From Calendula officinalis (Eukaryota; Streptophyta; Magnoliopsida; Asterales; Asteraceae): a DNA stretch of 64,000 bases. Each line of letters opens with the position of its first letter. Within the stretch, counting starts at the first letter, position 1. Of the stretch, positions 33,700 through 49,244 are shown piece by piece. A program made the position numbers and the translations under genes. Under the pieces are notes generated by a model. It was not told where the DNA came from, searched no databases, and saw nothing but the letters and a program-made list of their open reading frames with translations. The stretch covers positions 30,527,966 to 30,591,965 of the forward strand of contig OY970830.1 in the NCBI GenBank assembly GCA_963853835.1, given 5' to 3'.

Positions 33700-34670
33700 A
33701 AACACTAATGTTTCTATTATTAAGTACTAAAACAGCCTACATTTTCCGTCCATTATATTTCCGAAATCTTGAGTATTAAGAAATAAGTTCTATTTTCCTA
33801 TCAATTTTGTAAAATGAAGACAAGGAAAACATTAAACACTTATAACAATCCCACTTATTATAATTCAGTTTTGTTTTCCCACATTTAAAACTATTTACCA
33901 GGACCTTTAATGCGTCACCTTCTTCCAATCGTCACGCCTTCAGCATATTCCGGGTTTTTTGAACTTTTTTCTTTCGATTAGAAATTTTGTAGCTAAGATA
34001 GGAATTGAAATGGTTTGAGAAAAAAATTAAGCAGAATGTGAGAATATATACAACGTGAACATAGTTGAGTTGGTATAGATATTGTAGAGATTTAATGATG
34101 TGTTAGTTGTCATCGATATTTTTGGATTAATTTGATTACTACTCTAACCTTAATGTTGCTCAACTTTAGGTACTAACTTCCAACTCCATCAAACCATAAA
34201 TTGCTTCAATTTTTTGCTGGATAATTACAAATATATTAATTGTTTATATGAATAGATAGATCAAAATTAAGGTTGTTACTTTGAAGGCATGTTTTCTTTT
34301 AAAGCTTGAGGTTGTAAATAGTTAAACAATTTAATGAATTAAACACCATCAACTTCTAAAATCCTCATGAATGAAGACAATGACAACAACTTACGCCATA
34401 ACACAAGAAACTATTGTATAGAAGGAAACATTTAACAACCTAACCTAGAAACAAAAGGTATATTTTAATGTCACTACCAGATGCATGTTTGTACAACCAA
34501 TTAATTTATATTTACGTTTAATGGAGAAGTTTTTTTAAAAGTAAAATATACATAATAAAACAAAGAGCATGGGATTATCACCTTTTAAAAAAATTTAGTT
34601 GTGAAGACATAAAATGCTACTGAATTTTCATTAAATATTAAATTTAAGACCCAACATATAAGGTATAAGG
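33700..34670. other. Intergenic, no gene seen
   Basis: AT-rich, no coding signature. Confidence 0.5.
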
Positions 34671-34825
34671 GTTTTGTTAATGACAGCCCTAAGGGCTGTC
34701 ACTAACATGCATAAAAAGCTTGTACATTGATTAAAAAAGTAATATTTCTAAAATTCAGGGGGGTTGTTTTTTGTTATTTTGCCTTCTTATTGACGGCCCT
34801 AAGGGCTGTCATTATCATTTTCCAA
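34671..34825. repeat. Small element with two GACAGCCCTAAGGGCTGTC palindromes
   Basis: TGACAGCCCTAAGGGCTGTCA at 34681-34701 and the near-identical TGACGGCCCTAAGGGCTGTCA at 34791-34811, 110 bp apart. A related but decayed copy spans 38285-38655 (TTTTGTTAATGACTGCC at left, TTTAGGGCTGTCAATAAG at right). Probably a MITE family with palindromic ends. Confidence 0.55.
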
Positions 34826-35113
34826 GGTATAATTATTCATTTTTTACTAAATTGTATATATTGCTTTTCAAGGACTTCCAATTTGTCAGTGTCGATTGAA
34901 GATATATTACCGTTTATCCATAGTGGTGGTTACAAAAGAGAAAGCACACGAAGATATTTGTAGTGACACTAATGTATTATAAGTAACATGTTTTGAGTTA
35001 TCCTAATATAAACACACATGTTTTTTTACTTTACATTCTCCTCCGCTACACTTGCCTAAATGCCTATGTTATACTTTGCAGTTGATACCAATAACTAATT
35101 AACATGAACAAAG

Positions 35114-35130
35114 CCCGTGCATCGCACGGG
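35114..35130 (+). other. CCCGTGC-ATC-GCACGGG hairpin (Helitron-like 3' end candidate)
   Basis: A perfect 7-bp GC-rich stem with a 3-nt loop in AT-rich DNA. Hairpins of this form occur just before the 3' end of many plant Helitrons. A CTRR terminus about 10 nt downstream is not clear here. Confidence 0.4.
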
Positions 35131-35341
35131 TTATGCTGCCTTATTAACAAAAATGAATGTGTTTATGGTAATACTCTTCATGTAATCATAGTTTCAATAT
35201 ACATTAAAGAAAACATGTGTTTATATTGTATTCGATGACCTCTAATAAATCTGAACATCATCAGATCCCACAATCTTTGAAATTTCATTATGATAATACA
35301 TAACATACGGTAATGAACTAGTAGTAAGAGCTTTTTAAATA

Positions 35342-35702
35342 CTCCTTCCGTCCCAAAGAAAAAACTCCTCATTTTATTTTGGCACAAGTTTTAAGGTGAT
35401 AGTTAGTAGTGGAGTCATTGATAACAATTTTGATTAAAATATAAGATTGGCTTGGAGAGCAAAAAGATGTTTATTGGATAGTTAGTGGTGAGATTTTTAG
35501 TAATAATGATATTTTATTATGTGTAGTCCATCAAATGTATGAAATGAGAAGTTTTTTGTGGGACAAAAACTAAGGTGTTGTTTGGTTCGCTGGAATGTAA
35601 TGGAATCTGAGGGAATTGGAATCCAATTCCATCAGATTCCAGTGTTTGGTTCATGGAATCTAAGGGTCATGAAATGAGAATTTTTTTGTGGGACGGAGGG
35701 AG
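35342..35702. mobile_element. Stowaway-like MITE (CTCCTTCCGTCCC ends) with a nested insertion
   Basis: Ends CTCCTTCCGTCCCAAAG and TGTGGGACGGAGGGAG, flanked by TA. Within it, ATGAAATGAGAA(G)TTTTTTGTGGGAC is present twice (about 35539 and 35669), bracketing about 100 bp of GGAATCTGAGGGAATTGGAATCC-like palindromic sequence, which is probably a second small element. Confidence 0.65.
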
Positions 35703-35873
35703 TAATTTTTTAAATATTATAGATTCTATCTCTAATTTATGAAAATATTTACCAGATGACCAATATAAGACTTTTTCGATAATAATTATATTGCATACAT
35801 CACGAGTAAAACTCAGCTATCCCGAAAATATATTTTTAGAAAGAAAAATAATAATAGCATCCTATGAAAACTC

Positions 35874-37952
35874 TTAAATTACACCACCGGGCACGTACCC
35901 TTCATCAAACAAATGACAATTCAACCCGTTCAAAACATTAGACACACAATCTCCCTCAAAACTCAAATCATGACCCGAAGACGAAAACAAATACGTTTTG
36001 TTCATCAACTCGATCCAACTAAACCCGATATCCTTTTTCAACACCTTATCTTTCATAAGTTTCCTAACATTCGCATTTTCGGTCCACATTTTTGAATCCG
36101 CATATATATTCGACAACATAATATGTGCCGAAACATCATCCGGATCGATTTCTATTATTTTCTCGGCCGCATATTTCCCTAAATCGAAATCTTTATTCGT
36201 TCTACACCCCGATAAAAGACACCTCCAAACCACCTTATCCGGTTTTATATCAAAAGCTTTTATAAAATCATACGCTAATTTTGTTTGTCCTTTACGCGAA
36301 AATAAAATAACCATACACGCTAAATGATCGGTTCTTGGTGTTATACCATAATCTTTTATCATAGAATTAAAATAACATAACCCTTGTTTTAATAACCCCG
36401 AATGACTACAAGCCGATAAAACCCCGATAAATGTAATATCATTAGGTTTTACACCCGATTTTAACATCATATCATAAATTTTTAAAGCCTTTTCGCCATC
36501 ACCATGATGAGCGTACCCAACGAGCATTGTATTCCAAGAAACGATATTTTTAAAATCAAAATTATCGAAAATAATACGAGCTTTTTTTAATTGTCCACAT
36601 TTTGCATACATGTCGATAAGTGCACTACCGACTACAACGTTTTTGTCGAATTCGAGTTTTATGATGCAACAATGAGTTTGTTTACCCCACTCGATAGCCG
36701 GTAAATCACCACATATGTTTAAAACACTTGAATAAGAGTAAAGATTAAGTTCAAATCCTTTTGATAACATTTCACGAAGAAATTCGATAGCTTTTTCGTG
36801 AAAACCCGAGTTTATATGTCCCGAAATCATCGTGTTCCATGTGACAACATCGTGTTCTTTCATCTCGTTAAAAACGTTTAAAGCTTCTTTTACATGGTGA
36901 TATTTGAAGTAAAAATCCATAACCGAATTACCTATAAACGTAAATGAAATGTACCCGAGTTTTATGATTAACGAGTGGAGTTGTTTCCCCATTTGAATTT
37001 CGTTTTCATCAACAAACGCACCAAAAACGGTTGCAAATGTTCGTTCATTTGGTTCATACCCCAGAGAGTGCAATTTATGGAAAATTTTAATCGCTTCTTT
37101 AAGTTTTCCATGTTGAATGTAACCCCCGATTAGTGCGGTCCATGCAGTCAAATGAGGTTTGTTGACTTCATTAAAAGCCCGTTGACCCGAGTTCAAATCA
37201 CCACATTTCGCATACAGATTAACCAATCCGGTTATGACAAATTGGTCCATTCGGGTCCCGTTTTTTATGGTGTATGAATGTACTTGCATACCGAGGTTTA
37301 TATCCTCTACAACAACACAAGCACCCAATACACTTGCACATGCGAATTCGTTAATTTTCACTCCCGATTTATGGGATCTTGAAAAAATATTTAATCCTTG
37401 AATATTTTCACCACATTGACACGCACATGACACAAGTGATGTCCAAGAAACCTCGTTCGGTTCCTCAATATTATCGAAAACCGAAACCGCATCTTTTAAC
37501 ATCCCACATTTCCCGTATAAATTAACTAAAGAATTTTTAACAAAGCTGTTTACTTTCTCTTCAAATATTATGATTCTTGCATGAATTTGTTTACCGATTC
37601 TTGAAACCCGTAAGCTAGCACAAACAGATAACGCGCTAACGTAAGTGTAATTATTCGGAACGAATCCTTCAATCACCATTGATTTGAAACAATGTAGAGC
37701 TTCAACTGACATACCCATGTGAGAATAGGATGAAATTAAAGTCGTCCATGAGATTAGGTTTCGTTCAGGCATTTTGTCGAACACTTGGCGGGCGTATTTG
37801 ACACGATTCGTTTTGCAGTACATTGTGATTAAATGATTGTGGGTGTAGATATCTGGGGAGATAACGGATTTGATTAGCATAGCGTGAACTGATTTTCCCT
37901 TTGTGGGTGAGCCTGTGGTGGTGATAGATCGTATGAGATGAACGTAATTCAT
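35874..37952 (-). CDS. PLS-class pentatricopeptide repeat protein (E type, no DYW)
   Basis: Intronless, 692 residues, starting at ATG 37952-37950. Tandem PPR motifs run from about residue 35 to 560 with typical P, L and S variants (SLVNLYGKCG, ALIDMYAKCGQ, NTMLVGYAHHG, FIGVLSACSHSGL). The E-type C-terminal region follows (residues about 565-660, with VWRCLLSGCR and YAAEKIIEIDPDD.SAHIMLSNIYA). No DYW deaminase domain follows: the protein ends in a short divergent tail. Plant PLS proteins bind organellar RNA and mostly specify C-to-U editing sites, those without DYW acting with partner proteins. No obvious transit peptide is visible at the N-terminus, so organelle targeting is inferred from the family only. 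Confidence 0.9.
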   Translation of the reverse strand: MNYVHLIRSITTTGSPTKGKSVHAMLIKSVISPDIYTHNHLITMYCKTNRVKYARQVFDKMPERNLISWTTLISSYSHMGMSVEALHCFKSMVIEGFVPNNYTYVSALSVCASLRVSRIGKQIHARIIIFEEKVNSFVKNSLVNLYGKCGMLKDAVSVFDNIEEPNEVSWTSLVSCACQCGENIQGLNIFSRSHKSGVKINEFACASVLGACVVVEDINLGMQVHSYTIKNGTRMDQFVITGLVNLYAKCGDLNSGQRAFNEVNKPHLTAWTALIGGYIQHGKLKEAIKIFHKLHSLGYEPNERTFATVFGAFVDENEIQMGKQLHSLIIKLGYISFTFIGNSVMDFYFKYHHVKEALNVFNEMKEHDVVTWNTMISGHINSGFHEKAIEFLREMLSKGFELNLYSYSSVLNICGDLPAIEWGKQTHCCIIKLEFDKNVVVGSALIDMYAKCGQLKKARIIFDNFDFKNIVSWNTMLVGYAHHGDGEKALKIYDMMLKSGVKPNDITFIGVLSACSHSGLLKQGLCYFNSMIKDYGITPRTDHLACMVILFSRKGQTKLAYDFIKAFDIKPDKVVWRCLLSGCRTNKDFDLGKYAAEKIIEIDPDDVSAHIMLSNIYADSKMWTENANVRKLMKDKVLKKDIGFSWIELMNKTYLFSSSGHDLSFEGDCVSNVLNGLNCHLFDEGYVPGGVI

Positions 37953-39290
37953 CGGGGGATGGTGGTTTGTGGTTGTTGAGGGTGTTTTCCGGTGAGTATG
38001 GGCACTGTGGCATTGGTGATCTGGTGCTAGATGTCCCTGAAGTTTACGATGTCGTATTTGAGATTTCGTGACAGCTGCTTTTTCCTAGAACTGCAGCCAT
38101 CAGTTCACAAGTTCGTCCACTTCTTACATAGCATATATCTACCAAGTATTCTTCTGATAATTCCACCGAACTTATGATACATACATTTTCTCATTAAAAT
38201 AATTACTTTTACTAATAAAAAATAGAATCATTGATGAATTAATAAATGTCTTCAACAAATCAATTATCTTAAACAAAACAATATTTGGAGTTTTGTTAAT
38301 GACTGCCTCATAAGCGTATGATAATAAACGATTAATAAATCATTATTTTCTTAATTAGATTAAAATGATATTTATAAGTCATTAATACTTTTATTTTATA
38401 TCGATTTTAGCTTTATCATAATTAAAAATGAAATTTTTTATTGAATCAAATACATAGATATAAAAAACATTTAATAGTATTATGAGGGGCTCTTTGAGAC
38501 ACATATTAAAATATCCCCATTATTTTCTTTTCGCAAATTGCCTATATGGATTATGATCAAAATATATTGCGAATTATCATTATCTTCAAAATAAACCTCT
38601 AAAAAATATATGGGTTTTAATAATAAGCACCTTTAGGGCTGTCAATAAGAATGAATAAGATTGAGTAGTCTTGATTCTGATTGGAGGGGGATTTTAAATT
38701 TTACTAAAAAGAAACAACATATGTTGACTAATGAAGTTAAAAGAAGGTAAATATAAAAATAATATTTCTATTATCGGTTCCTATTTTCATTATCAAAACT
38801 CAAAATATAATTTATAATCGAATAATCAATTTTTAATCAAAAAACTCATCAACTAAACACGAAGTACAAACCGCCTTTCCTCTTTGATTGGTTCATGCAC
38901 CAAAAAGAAACTTCTGTCGCAAACAATTACTTGGAAGCACCCAAATCACGTATTCTATCAAACCCCCAAATTAAAACCCGCGAACAAAACACTAAACACA
39001 TAGTCAGAACTTCCTTCACACGATCCCAATCCTCCGTTGACCTAATTTCTTCAGTTGTCATTCTTAATCTCTATATATATTTCAGATCAATCGTATACAA
39101 TTCAAGTAAGTATTGCCGTTAATCCTGGTTGATTGATCTATTTTAATAGTTGAATCTGATTGATCCTATCAATACGATTCGATTTGAATTGAATTGCACT
39201 TAATCAGGGTTCTTTACGAATTGATTTTGTCATATTCAATTGTGGATTGTGCGAATTACATGACATTGGCTATTAATTCGTAAATAAAAG
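37953..39290. other. Divergent intergenic region, PPR and VPS4 promoters
   Basis: The two genes are transcribed away from each other. It holds a decayed GGGCTGTC-type element (38285-38655). On the VPS4 side a donor-like GTAAGTATT at 39106 and the AG just before the ATG at 39291 suggest a 5' UTR intron. Confidence 0.45.
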
Positions 39291-42301
<3,011 letters not shown>

Positions 42302-42662
42302 TGACCGAATGAAACTTGAAATTGTTTATATTTTGTGATTATGGTATATGATCAAGAAAATGTTTATAATATTTTTCTTTTGCAAATGTATGCTTATTTT
42401 AATTCTTAATACCCTTAAATTTTACTTTGCCTTTTATAAGATCACATATTTATATTTTCCAAACATGGGTTCAATGCATTCAATATATAATTACAATTTA
42501 TTAGAAAATAGACAACCTTAATGATATTTATTAACCTAGAAATAGCGGACCATAATTTCATTTCCAAATTTTCTTTTACAAAACCAAAAAAACTAGAAAA
42601 GAAAAAAAAAGACCATTACCCACCAAAATAACCCATTAAACCAACCAACGGCTCAGATCTTT

Positions 42663-43130
42663 TCAAATCTTATCAAGCTTTGCACCCTTGACCACCGGAT
42701 TCGCCTTCTCGATGGCTTGCTTCCCCATCGTCTTAAAATCAAACGTACAATCATGAAACTCGGGGTACCGATGTGTCCCACAAAACGTACTCCCACACCT
42801 GCACGTGAACCCCGTGAGCCCCACGCGCCGGTTACATGAACCACAACGGTTCCTCTGCTGTGGCTTCTCGATCAATTCAATCGTCTCCGGAGACGGAATC
42901 ACGACACTTGATTCCACATCTGCATCGCCGGAAAGAGATACGGATGTTTCCGGCGGTGTGAGGCTTTTCTCGACGGCGAGTTTAGCCGTCGAGATCTGGT
43001 CTTCTTTCCCGCAATGATTTTTATAGCATTTTGAGCAAAGATTCAACGTCGTAGAGCTACCGAAAAACCCGCAGTTATTTGCACAGAGGATGTGATTGTT
43101 TGCTTCATGCAATTGGTGTTCTTCAGCCAT
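42663..43130 (-). CDS. A20/AN1 zinc-finger stress-associated protein (SAP)
   Basis: Intronless, 155 residues, ATG at 43130-43128. The N-terminal A20 finger has C16, C20, C32 and C35. A Ser/Glu-rich linker follows. The AN1 finger has C96, C99, C110, C112, C117, H120, H126 and C128. This two-finger layout, size and lack of introns are typical of plant SAPs, which bind ubiquitin through A20 and in several cases alter abiotic stress tolerance. The A20 region is slightly short of the usual RLCxNNCGFFGS form (ILCANNCGFFGS) but all ligands are present. It ends 361 bp from the convergent VPS4 gene. No lesion is visible. Confidence 0.92.
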   Translation of the reverse strand: MAEEHQLHEANNHILCANNCGFFGSSTTLNLCSKCYKNHCGKEDQISTAKLAVEKSLTPPETSVSLSGDADVESSVVIPSPETIELIEKPQQRNRCGSCNRRVGLTGFTCRCGSTFCGTHRYPEFHDCTFDFKTMGKQAIEKANPVVKGAKLDKI

Positions 43131-44168
43131 TTGTGAGCGATCGATAAATCAATCGATCGGAATACCAAGGTTATGAAAGTTGCAGGATTTGGGGGGAATG
43201 GGATTTTTGGGGAAGAGATATGGAGGGATGAACGCCAGGTGTTTGTGTAAATGTCTGAATGAGAGTTCAACGGTAGAAATTTTAAAATGAATCAATAATG
43301 GTAGTGGTGGTGTTTGGCTATACGTGGATGGCTTCTTGGGGTACGGAATGTATTTTCAAATTTGTTTATTATAATAATATATAATTTTTTTTAGAGTGAT
43401 ATACCTTCAAAAGTTTGTTTAATAATGGCTTGTGAAAGCAACAGTATGCTGTATTTTGTTGGGAAAATGAAACTAATCTATACTATAGTTTGAGGTATAT
43501 TTTTTTTTGTTATAAGCAATAAGTTTATACATATGAAATTTAAATAGAAGTATGTATCTACATAATCATAAGACTATATGTACATAGCTCGATGCTTCTA
43601 ATACAACATTAAAAATGTAGAATTGTTATTATATCAATATTACATCAATAAACATATAACAAAAGCTTTTATGGGGAAAAATGATACATACAGGCATTGA
43701 AAAAGGAATATTATGTTTAGCAAAGTTGAGTAATAACTACGAAACTAAGACAAGTTTAAGGTAGAGACAAACAAGACAAGATGTTTTTGATGGTAATGAA
43801 TAATGAAGCAAATAACAACAATAACAATAACAAGCCGTAATCTCAAAGGCGGAAATGAAGTGTGTGGTGGGGAAAAAGTATTATGTTATGAGTATATAAA
43901 TATCCTAAAGAGATAAAATAGTACGAGACATATGTATATGTATAATATATAAAATGAAAAACACTGAACCATGTAAATCTAAAGTTGTAAATTAATTAAA
44001 TTCGTTGAATATGACAAAATACGAATCTCTTGATACACATAAGTAATGTGATATAGATCCTCTCACCTTGTTATTCTCAACAAATATAATTTTATTTATT
44101 AAATGTCGTCACATAATTTACAAGAATCACATCGATATCTTATCTTACTATTTTAACCTCTTAAAAGG
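43131..44168. other. Intergenic, no gene seen
   Basis: 5' region of the SAP gene and 3' region of the minus-strand MFS gene. AT-rich, no other feature. Confidence 0.5.
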
Positions 44169-47100
44169 TTATGATATGAGTGGTGATTCCAAATTATATC
44201 CGTTTTCAGATGGTGATTCCACTTTCAATGTGCATGCAAAACACAACGAGATTACCTGAAAATATATATTCGGTTACAGAAATGGAGATTATGGTGGTGG
44301 TTGGTGGTGGTTGGTGGTGGTTAGTGGTGGTGGTTGAGTAGGCTTACCATACATAAAGAGGCACAAACGATACTAAAGCCTTTGCAGTCAAAAGGTGCAT
44401 TGCTGGATAAAAACCATGCTGCAAAACCCAAAGTTAAACCAACCCGACACTAACGGGTTGAGGTTATTACAAAATATATTATTATAATAATATATTATTT
44501 TTTTAATAAAATGATCATGTATATTGCGCATGCACTTTGGGCCACTTTCGACCCGTTTCCTGTTTAGCTATTTCTTTATTTTACCCATTTGGCCCGTTTA
44601 AGATAAAACATAACCTGAATTGCCACCTTGAATTCCCAAAGAAAATTAGTTTGAAATAAAATTACAAAGATGAGAGCTCACTAGTCAATGGAGTCATTGC
44701 CAATGGTGATAACAAGCTTGAAATTGATTGCACACCAGCTATAAAAGTCTGTGCTTTACCCTGAGATTAAATCACACAATTAACAATTTATTAATTTATT
44801 TGTTTATTTTAACCATTTTACGAGTGGCCCACAAAATGGAGGCAATAAAATTGTATAAAATGTGCTAAATCAGAAACTTTGACAAACCTGATCTGTTGAT
44901 CTTGATCCTTTTGATATAACCGCATAAGTCTGTCAAAAAGAGCAAGTGTAGTTATATATTTATTACAAAAAACTAAATAACTGAGTTTAATTAATTACAA
45001 TTAAGAGAACTTACAGATGGTTTAACTAGGATAAAAATGACCCCAAATGATGCACTAAGGTATGGTACCTGTAAATTCATGAACTTGCTAAATTATACTT
45101 CTATATGTTTGATAAAAAAAGTCAACATTTGACTTTATTTTATCTTCAAAATTCATAAGAACGGTTTCTTTTGGTAGAAATTATGAAGATCATTTACCCA
45201 AGGAGCCCATGCCAAGCCATAAAATAATGCCTGCAAATAACACCAAATTAATGACATACATTTACTATATAGTAAGTGATTTTTTTTTATTATTTTTTTT
45301 TTAGTAAGTGAAATTAAATTTAAGTGAAATTAAATTAAGTGAGCATACATACATAAGCTATTGATGCTAATAATCCTGCACATAATATTATTTTCTCTCC
45401 GACTAATGGATTAGCAAGAGGAAGTATCACTAACTATAAACAAATAAACAAATAAACAAATGGTTTGTGTGTTAGAATTGAGAATAAATATTCTTTTACT
45501 TTTTATAAAACAATTGGAGCATAATTTCATAAAATTTACGGCAAACTGCATAAAAAGGTACTGAATTTTTAAAATTTTAGGTTTAAGGTACTAAAACATT
45601 TTTTTTCATAATTAAAGCAATTTACATTAAACAAGGAATTTTTTTACCTTTTATAGAAGGTTTTTGGTTACATATTGGTAATATTTTTTTTTTTTAAATA
45701 TTTTGAAGAGGTGAAAAAGGTCCTCATTTTGGTAAAATAAAAAAAATTTAATACCATTAATTGTGAGAAAAAAAACTCTAGTATCTCATGTGGAAAATTT
45801 TAAAAAGTTTAGTATCTTTTTTCGTAGTTTGCTCTAAAATTTAATGATTAGAAAGCCAAATTATAAACTCTAAATAATTTTAAATTATATAAGTTAGGGT
45901 AGAAGAACAAACCTGAGAAACAATTGAACCTATACCAACCATACTCAAGATTTCTGAAAGTTGATTTTTGTCAAAACCGAATGCTGATTTCAGGTAATAC
46001 TACCAAAATGAAAAATAAACCGCGAATGAGTTCAAGGCCAAAACGGGCGGGCGGGTCAGGTAACGGGTCAGACTGTCAAACAAGTAATTTTGTATGGAGT
46101 GGGTTGAACCCTAAACAATTTTTGTCCAAAAATTAGAACTTTATTATTATTATAAACAGTTAGTGTGTCAGATATTTTATTCCAGTTATAATCTAGTTTT
46201 TTAGGTATAAACTGATTTAGAAGGTTTTATACTTTCAATGATCTGACCCGTTTCTGTTTTAGCTAACTTTTTTTTATTAACATTTGACCTGTTAGAGATA
46301 AAACATAACCTGAATCGACACATTCATAATTAAATGGTTCGAAAATTACAAATATGAAACATACCAGCAAGACGGTGCTGATGCCAGACATTCCCAGTTC
46401 GTAAAAGAAAGAAATGACAGAAATACCCTTCAATGTTGGTCTGATAGAAAAAACACTCAATTAGTCATAATAATAAGGGAAGATAAAAAGAGAAATAAAG
46501 AAAAATGATGAAATCTTGAAATCGACATACGTGCTGAAAACAATATTTACAGCATATTTCATTGTTTTATAACGTTCTTGAACAACTGTGAGTGATTTAC
46601 TTAAATAAGAAGAACTTTGATCCAGTTTTGGAGTTGATTTAACTGTCTCAACCAGAAAGATTGCCATATAAAATGGACAGAAGATCAAGAGAACTATCGA
46701 AACCTGAATTAAAAAATTAAATGAAAAATCATTAAAAAAAAATGTATAGTGTCATATTCTGTAAAAGTAGCAATTTTGACCCATTTACACAAAAAGATTA
46801 TATTTTTACTGTAAGGGGTCATATGGGTAAACTTATAAAAATTATTTAAATATGAAACATGTCGAAGGGGTTAAAACTTGAAAGTGGCCCAAAGTGTATT
46901 TGAATGCTTACGCCATCTTAAACCTTTTTTAATAAAGTTTAAATATAATTAACATATTAATAATATGGTTCTCAATCATATTTAATCCAATAAATATTTT
47001 ATAAAATCATCATACCTCGAAAATGTATTCTCCGGGAAGAAAACGGGCCAGAAGATTTCCTATAACATGTGATGCAGAAAAAAGGCCCGTTATCCAACTA

Positions 47101-49244
47101 AATACAGCTGCTCTTTTTCTATTATCAACAATATCTGCCTGCAAAAAAATAATAATAATTTAATTAATTAAACCATTTTGATCACTACATCAAAGTTAGA
47201 AAGAAAAAAAACTGATACAAAAGTTCTTCATTTTTTTTATAGAAGATGAGAATAGAATTAAATAAGACTTACTACATAAGCAACAGCAATGCAGAAAATA
47301 CTTCCTTGGCTAATAATGTATGAAACTGTTCGAAGAATATAATAAACATATACAAATGCTTTTGACTCACTGATGGCAAGCAGGGCTGAAATAAAATACA
47401 TATAAAATAAGATAAATTAATAATTACCCGATTTAATATTTTTTATAAGTATACTTACTGAAGGGAATTATAGTTGTGGATACTGTAACAAGAAGTAGAG
47501 GTTTACGTCCATATTCATCTGAAAGCTGGCCTAAAACTGGAAGCATCACCATTTTGAATATTCCTACAATCTACAATTACATATCATAAAATAAAATAAT
47601 AAAATTAAAATGCATTTATAAAAACATAATCTTATGCATTTGTCCCTGTTTAATCATTTTACAAATTTAAAAAGATGGTTTTGTGTCCTGTTCGGGTCAT
47701 TCAGCAACCTCATTACCTGATAAACCGAATGACCTAGACATGACACAAACTTGTCTTTTAGTAACCCGAATGGGTCAGAAAAGATGACATGTAACATGCC
47801 ACCTATGCAAAACCGCCATGTCATCGCTTTATGATGGCATCAGGTTGCCAAATGACCCAAACCGGACACAAAAATAGAAAATATCAATACTATGCATCAA
47901 GTTACTATATGAATTGTAAACATCACCTAATACAATAACACAAAAAAAGAGAAAATGAAAAAAGGAACAAAATGGTACATGAACAATAGTACAAAAGATT
48001 GATAGAATCCATGTTCCATTCTATCCTTTATGGCCCACTTCTAATAAGGTAACATATGCTTTTATATAATTTTAATCAAATAAATATTGCAGGGGATTGC
48101 TTTCAAGATCAAACATAGTCATTTTCACCTTCAAAACGTATATGAATTCTTAATTTTCAGGTAAAATGATAATTTTACCAACTTTATCTTGTATGGTTTG
48201 CCAAACACTATTTTCTGATTATTTGCATTTTGCAGACACGATATTCCTATAATCTCCCACCAAAGCACAATCTCATTGAGTATGATAATTTTATAATTTC
48301 ATAAATTAGCCCAATCATTGATCTCCAAATTAAATTCTCTGAAAATGATCATAATTTTGGTGGGACCCAAATATGTAAAGTCACATGAATCACCTTATGA
48401 CAACATGTCAACATGATGTGCCATGAATCATAAACACAAAAAAGGATAACAAAATCACAATTATTATCATTATCCATTGATAATCAGTATCAATGATACC
48501 TTAAAAAAAAGCAACAAATTACTTTATAATTACAGATCAGTAGATCACAACAGTTATTTCAAAGCTAAATTCCATCCTTCTTTCTTATAATTAAACTTTT
48601 AAATCCTCATAAAAGAAATAAGCATAACCAACACAACTGCACAAATCGACATGAACAAATAACTTAGAACTCAATTCAATTATATTTATAGTGAATCAAA
48701 ACGAGAGATAGAGTATACGTACAGTTTGTTGAAGAACGTTAAGATAACTAGCTTCATATAAATGACTCAAATTAATCAAATAAGCATAATTAAGCACAAC
48801 TACACGAATCGACATGAACACATAACATAAAATTCAATTCAATTGTATATATAATGAATCGAAACGAGAGAAAGATTATACGTACAGTTTGTTGAAGACT
48901 TGAAGCACACTAAGATAAACAGCTTCATATAAATGACTCGAATTAATCAAATAAGCATAATTAAGCACAACTACACTACATTAACTGAATTAAAACAACC
49001 TGAACAAATAACATATAATTCAATTGTATATATAATGAATCAGAGGTACTATACGTACAGTTTGTTGAAGACCGTTAAGATAAATAGCTTCAGAGCACGT
49101 GTTTTCACCGGGACAAAGAGCTTCAGTAGTGACATCAACGAGTACAGAAACAGTCATTTCTTCAGCAATCCAATGGAAACAAAGTGGTAACAACAAGTGA
49201 ATCAATGGTCGCAACTCGCGAGCACTGTCCCACCATCTCGTCAT
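44169..49244 (-). CDS. MFS transporter of the TetA/hippocampus-abundant-transcript-like plant family
   Basis: Fourteen exons: 49244-49059, 47570-47459, 47385-47273, 47138-47016, 46703-46531, 46440-46365, 45999-45913, 45433-45353, 45230-45198, 45068-45015, 44929-44888, 44760-44682, 44418-44348, 44255-44169. They total 1317 nt (438 codons plus stop) with frame kept at every GT-AG junction. The N-terminus [25 protein letters not shown] and the loop motif DEYGRKP between TM2 and TM3 (MFS signature) place it with the plant tetracycline-efflux-like MFS group. About 12 membrane helices. The C-terminal tail is short. Substrate unknown. Intron 1 is 1.5 kb and contains extra copies of the exon 1 end. 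No lesion is visible. Confidence 0.88.
44292..44335. repeat. TGGTGGT microsatellite in the last MFS intron
   Basis: GGTGGTTGGTGGT repeated about six times, just inside the intron between exons 13 and 14. Confidence 0.8.
48600..49090. repeat. Three tandem copies (about 163-173 bp) of the exon 1/intron 1 junction of the MFS gene
   Basis: ACGTACAGTTTGTTGAAG recurs at about 48718, 48881 and 49054, each followed by the same AAGATAA-AGCTTCATATAAATGACTC block and the ATAAGCATAATTAAGCACAAC block. On the gene strand this repeats the exon 1 end plus its GTACGT donor. Only the copy at 49054-49090 is joined to full exon 1. Confidence 0.75.

Noticed and set aside
35342..35702. Initially read as one MITE with internal microsatellite
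   Set aside because: The repeated ATGAAATGAGAA...GTGGGAC segments show a second insertion inside it, so it is listed as a nested structure.
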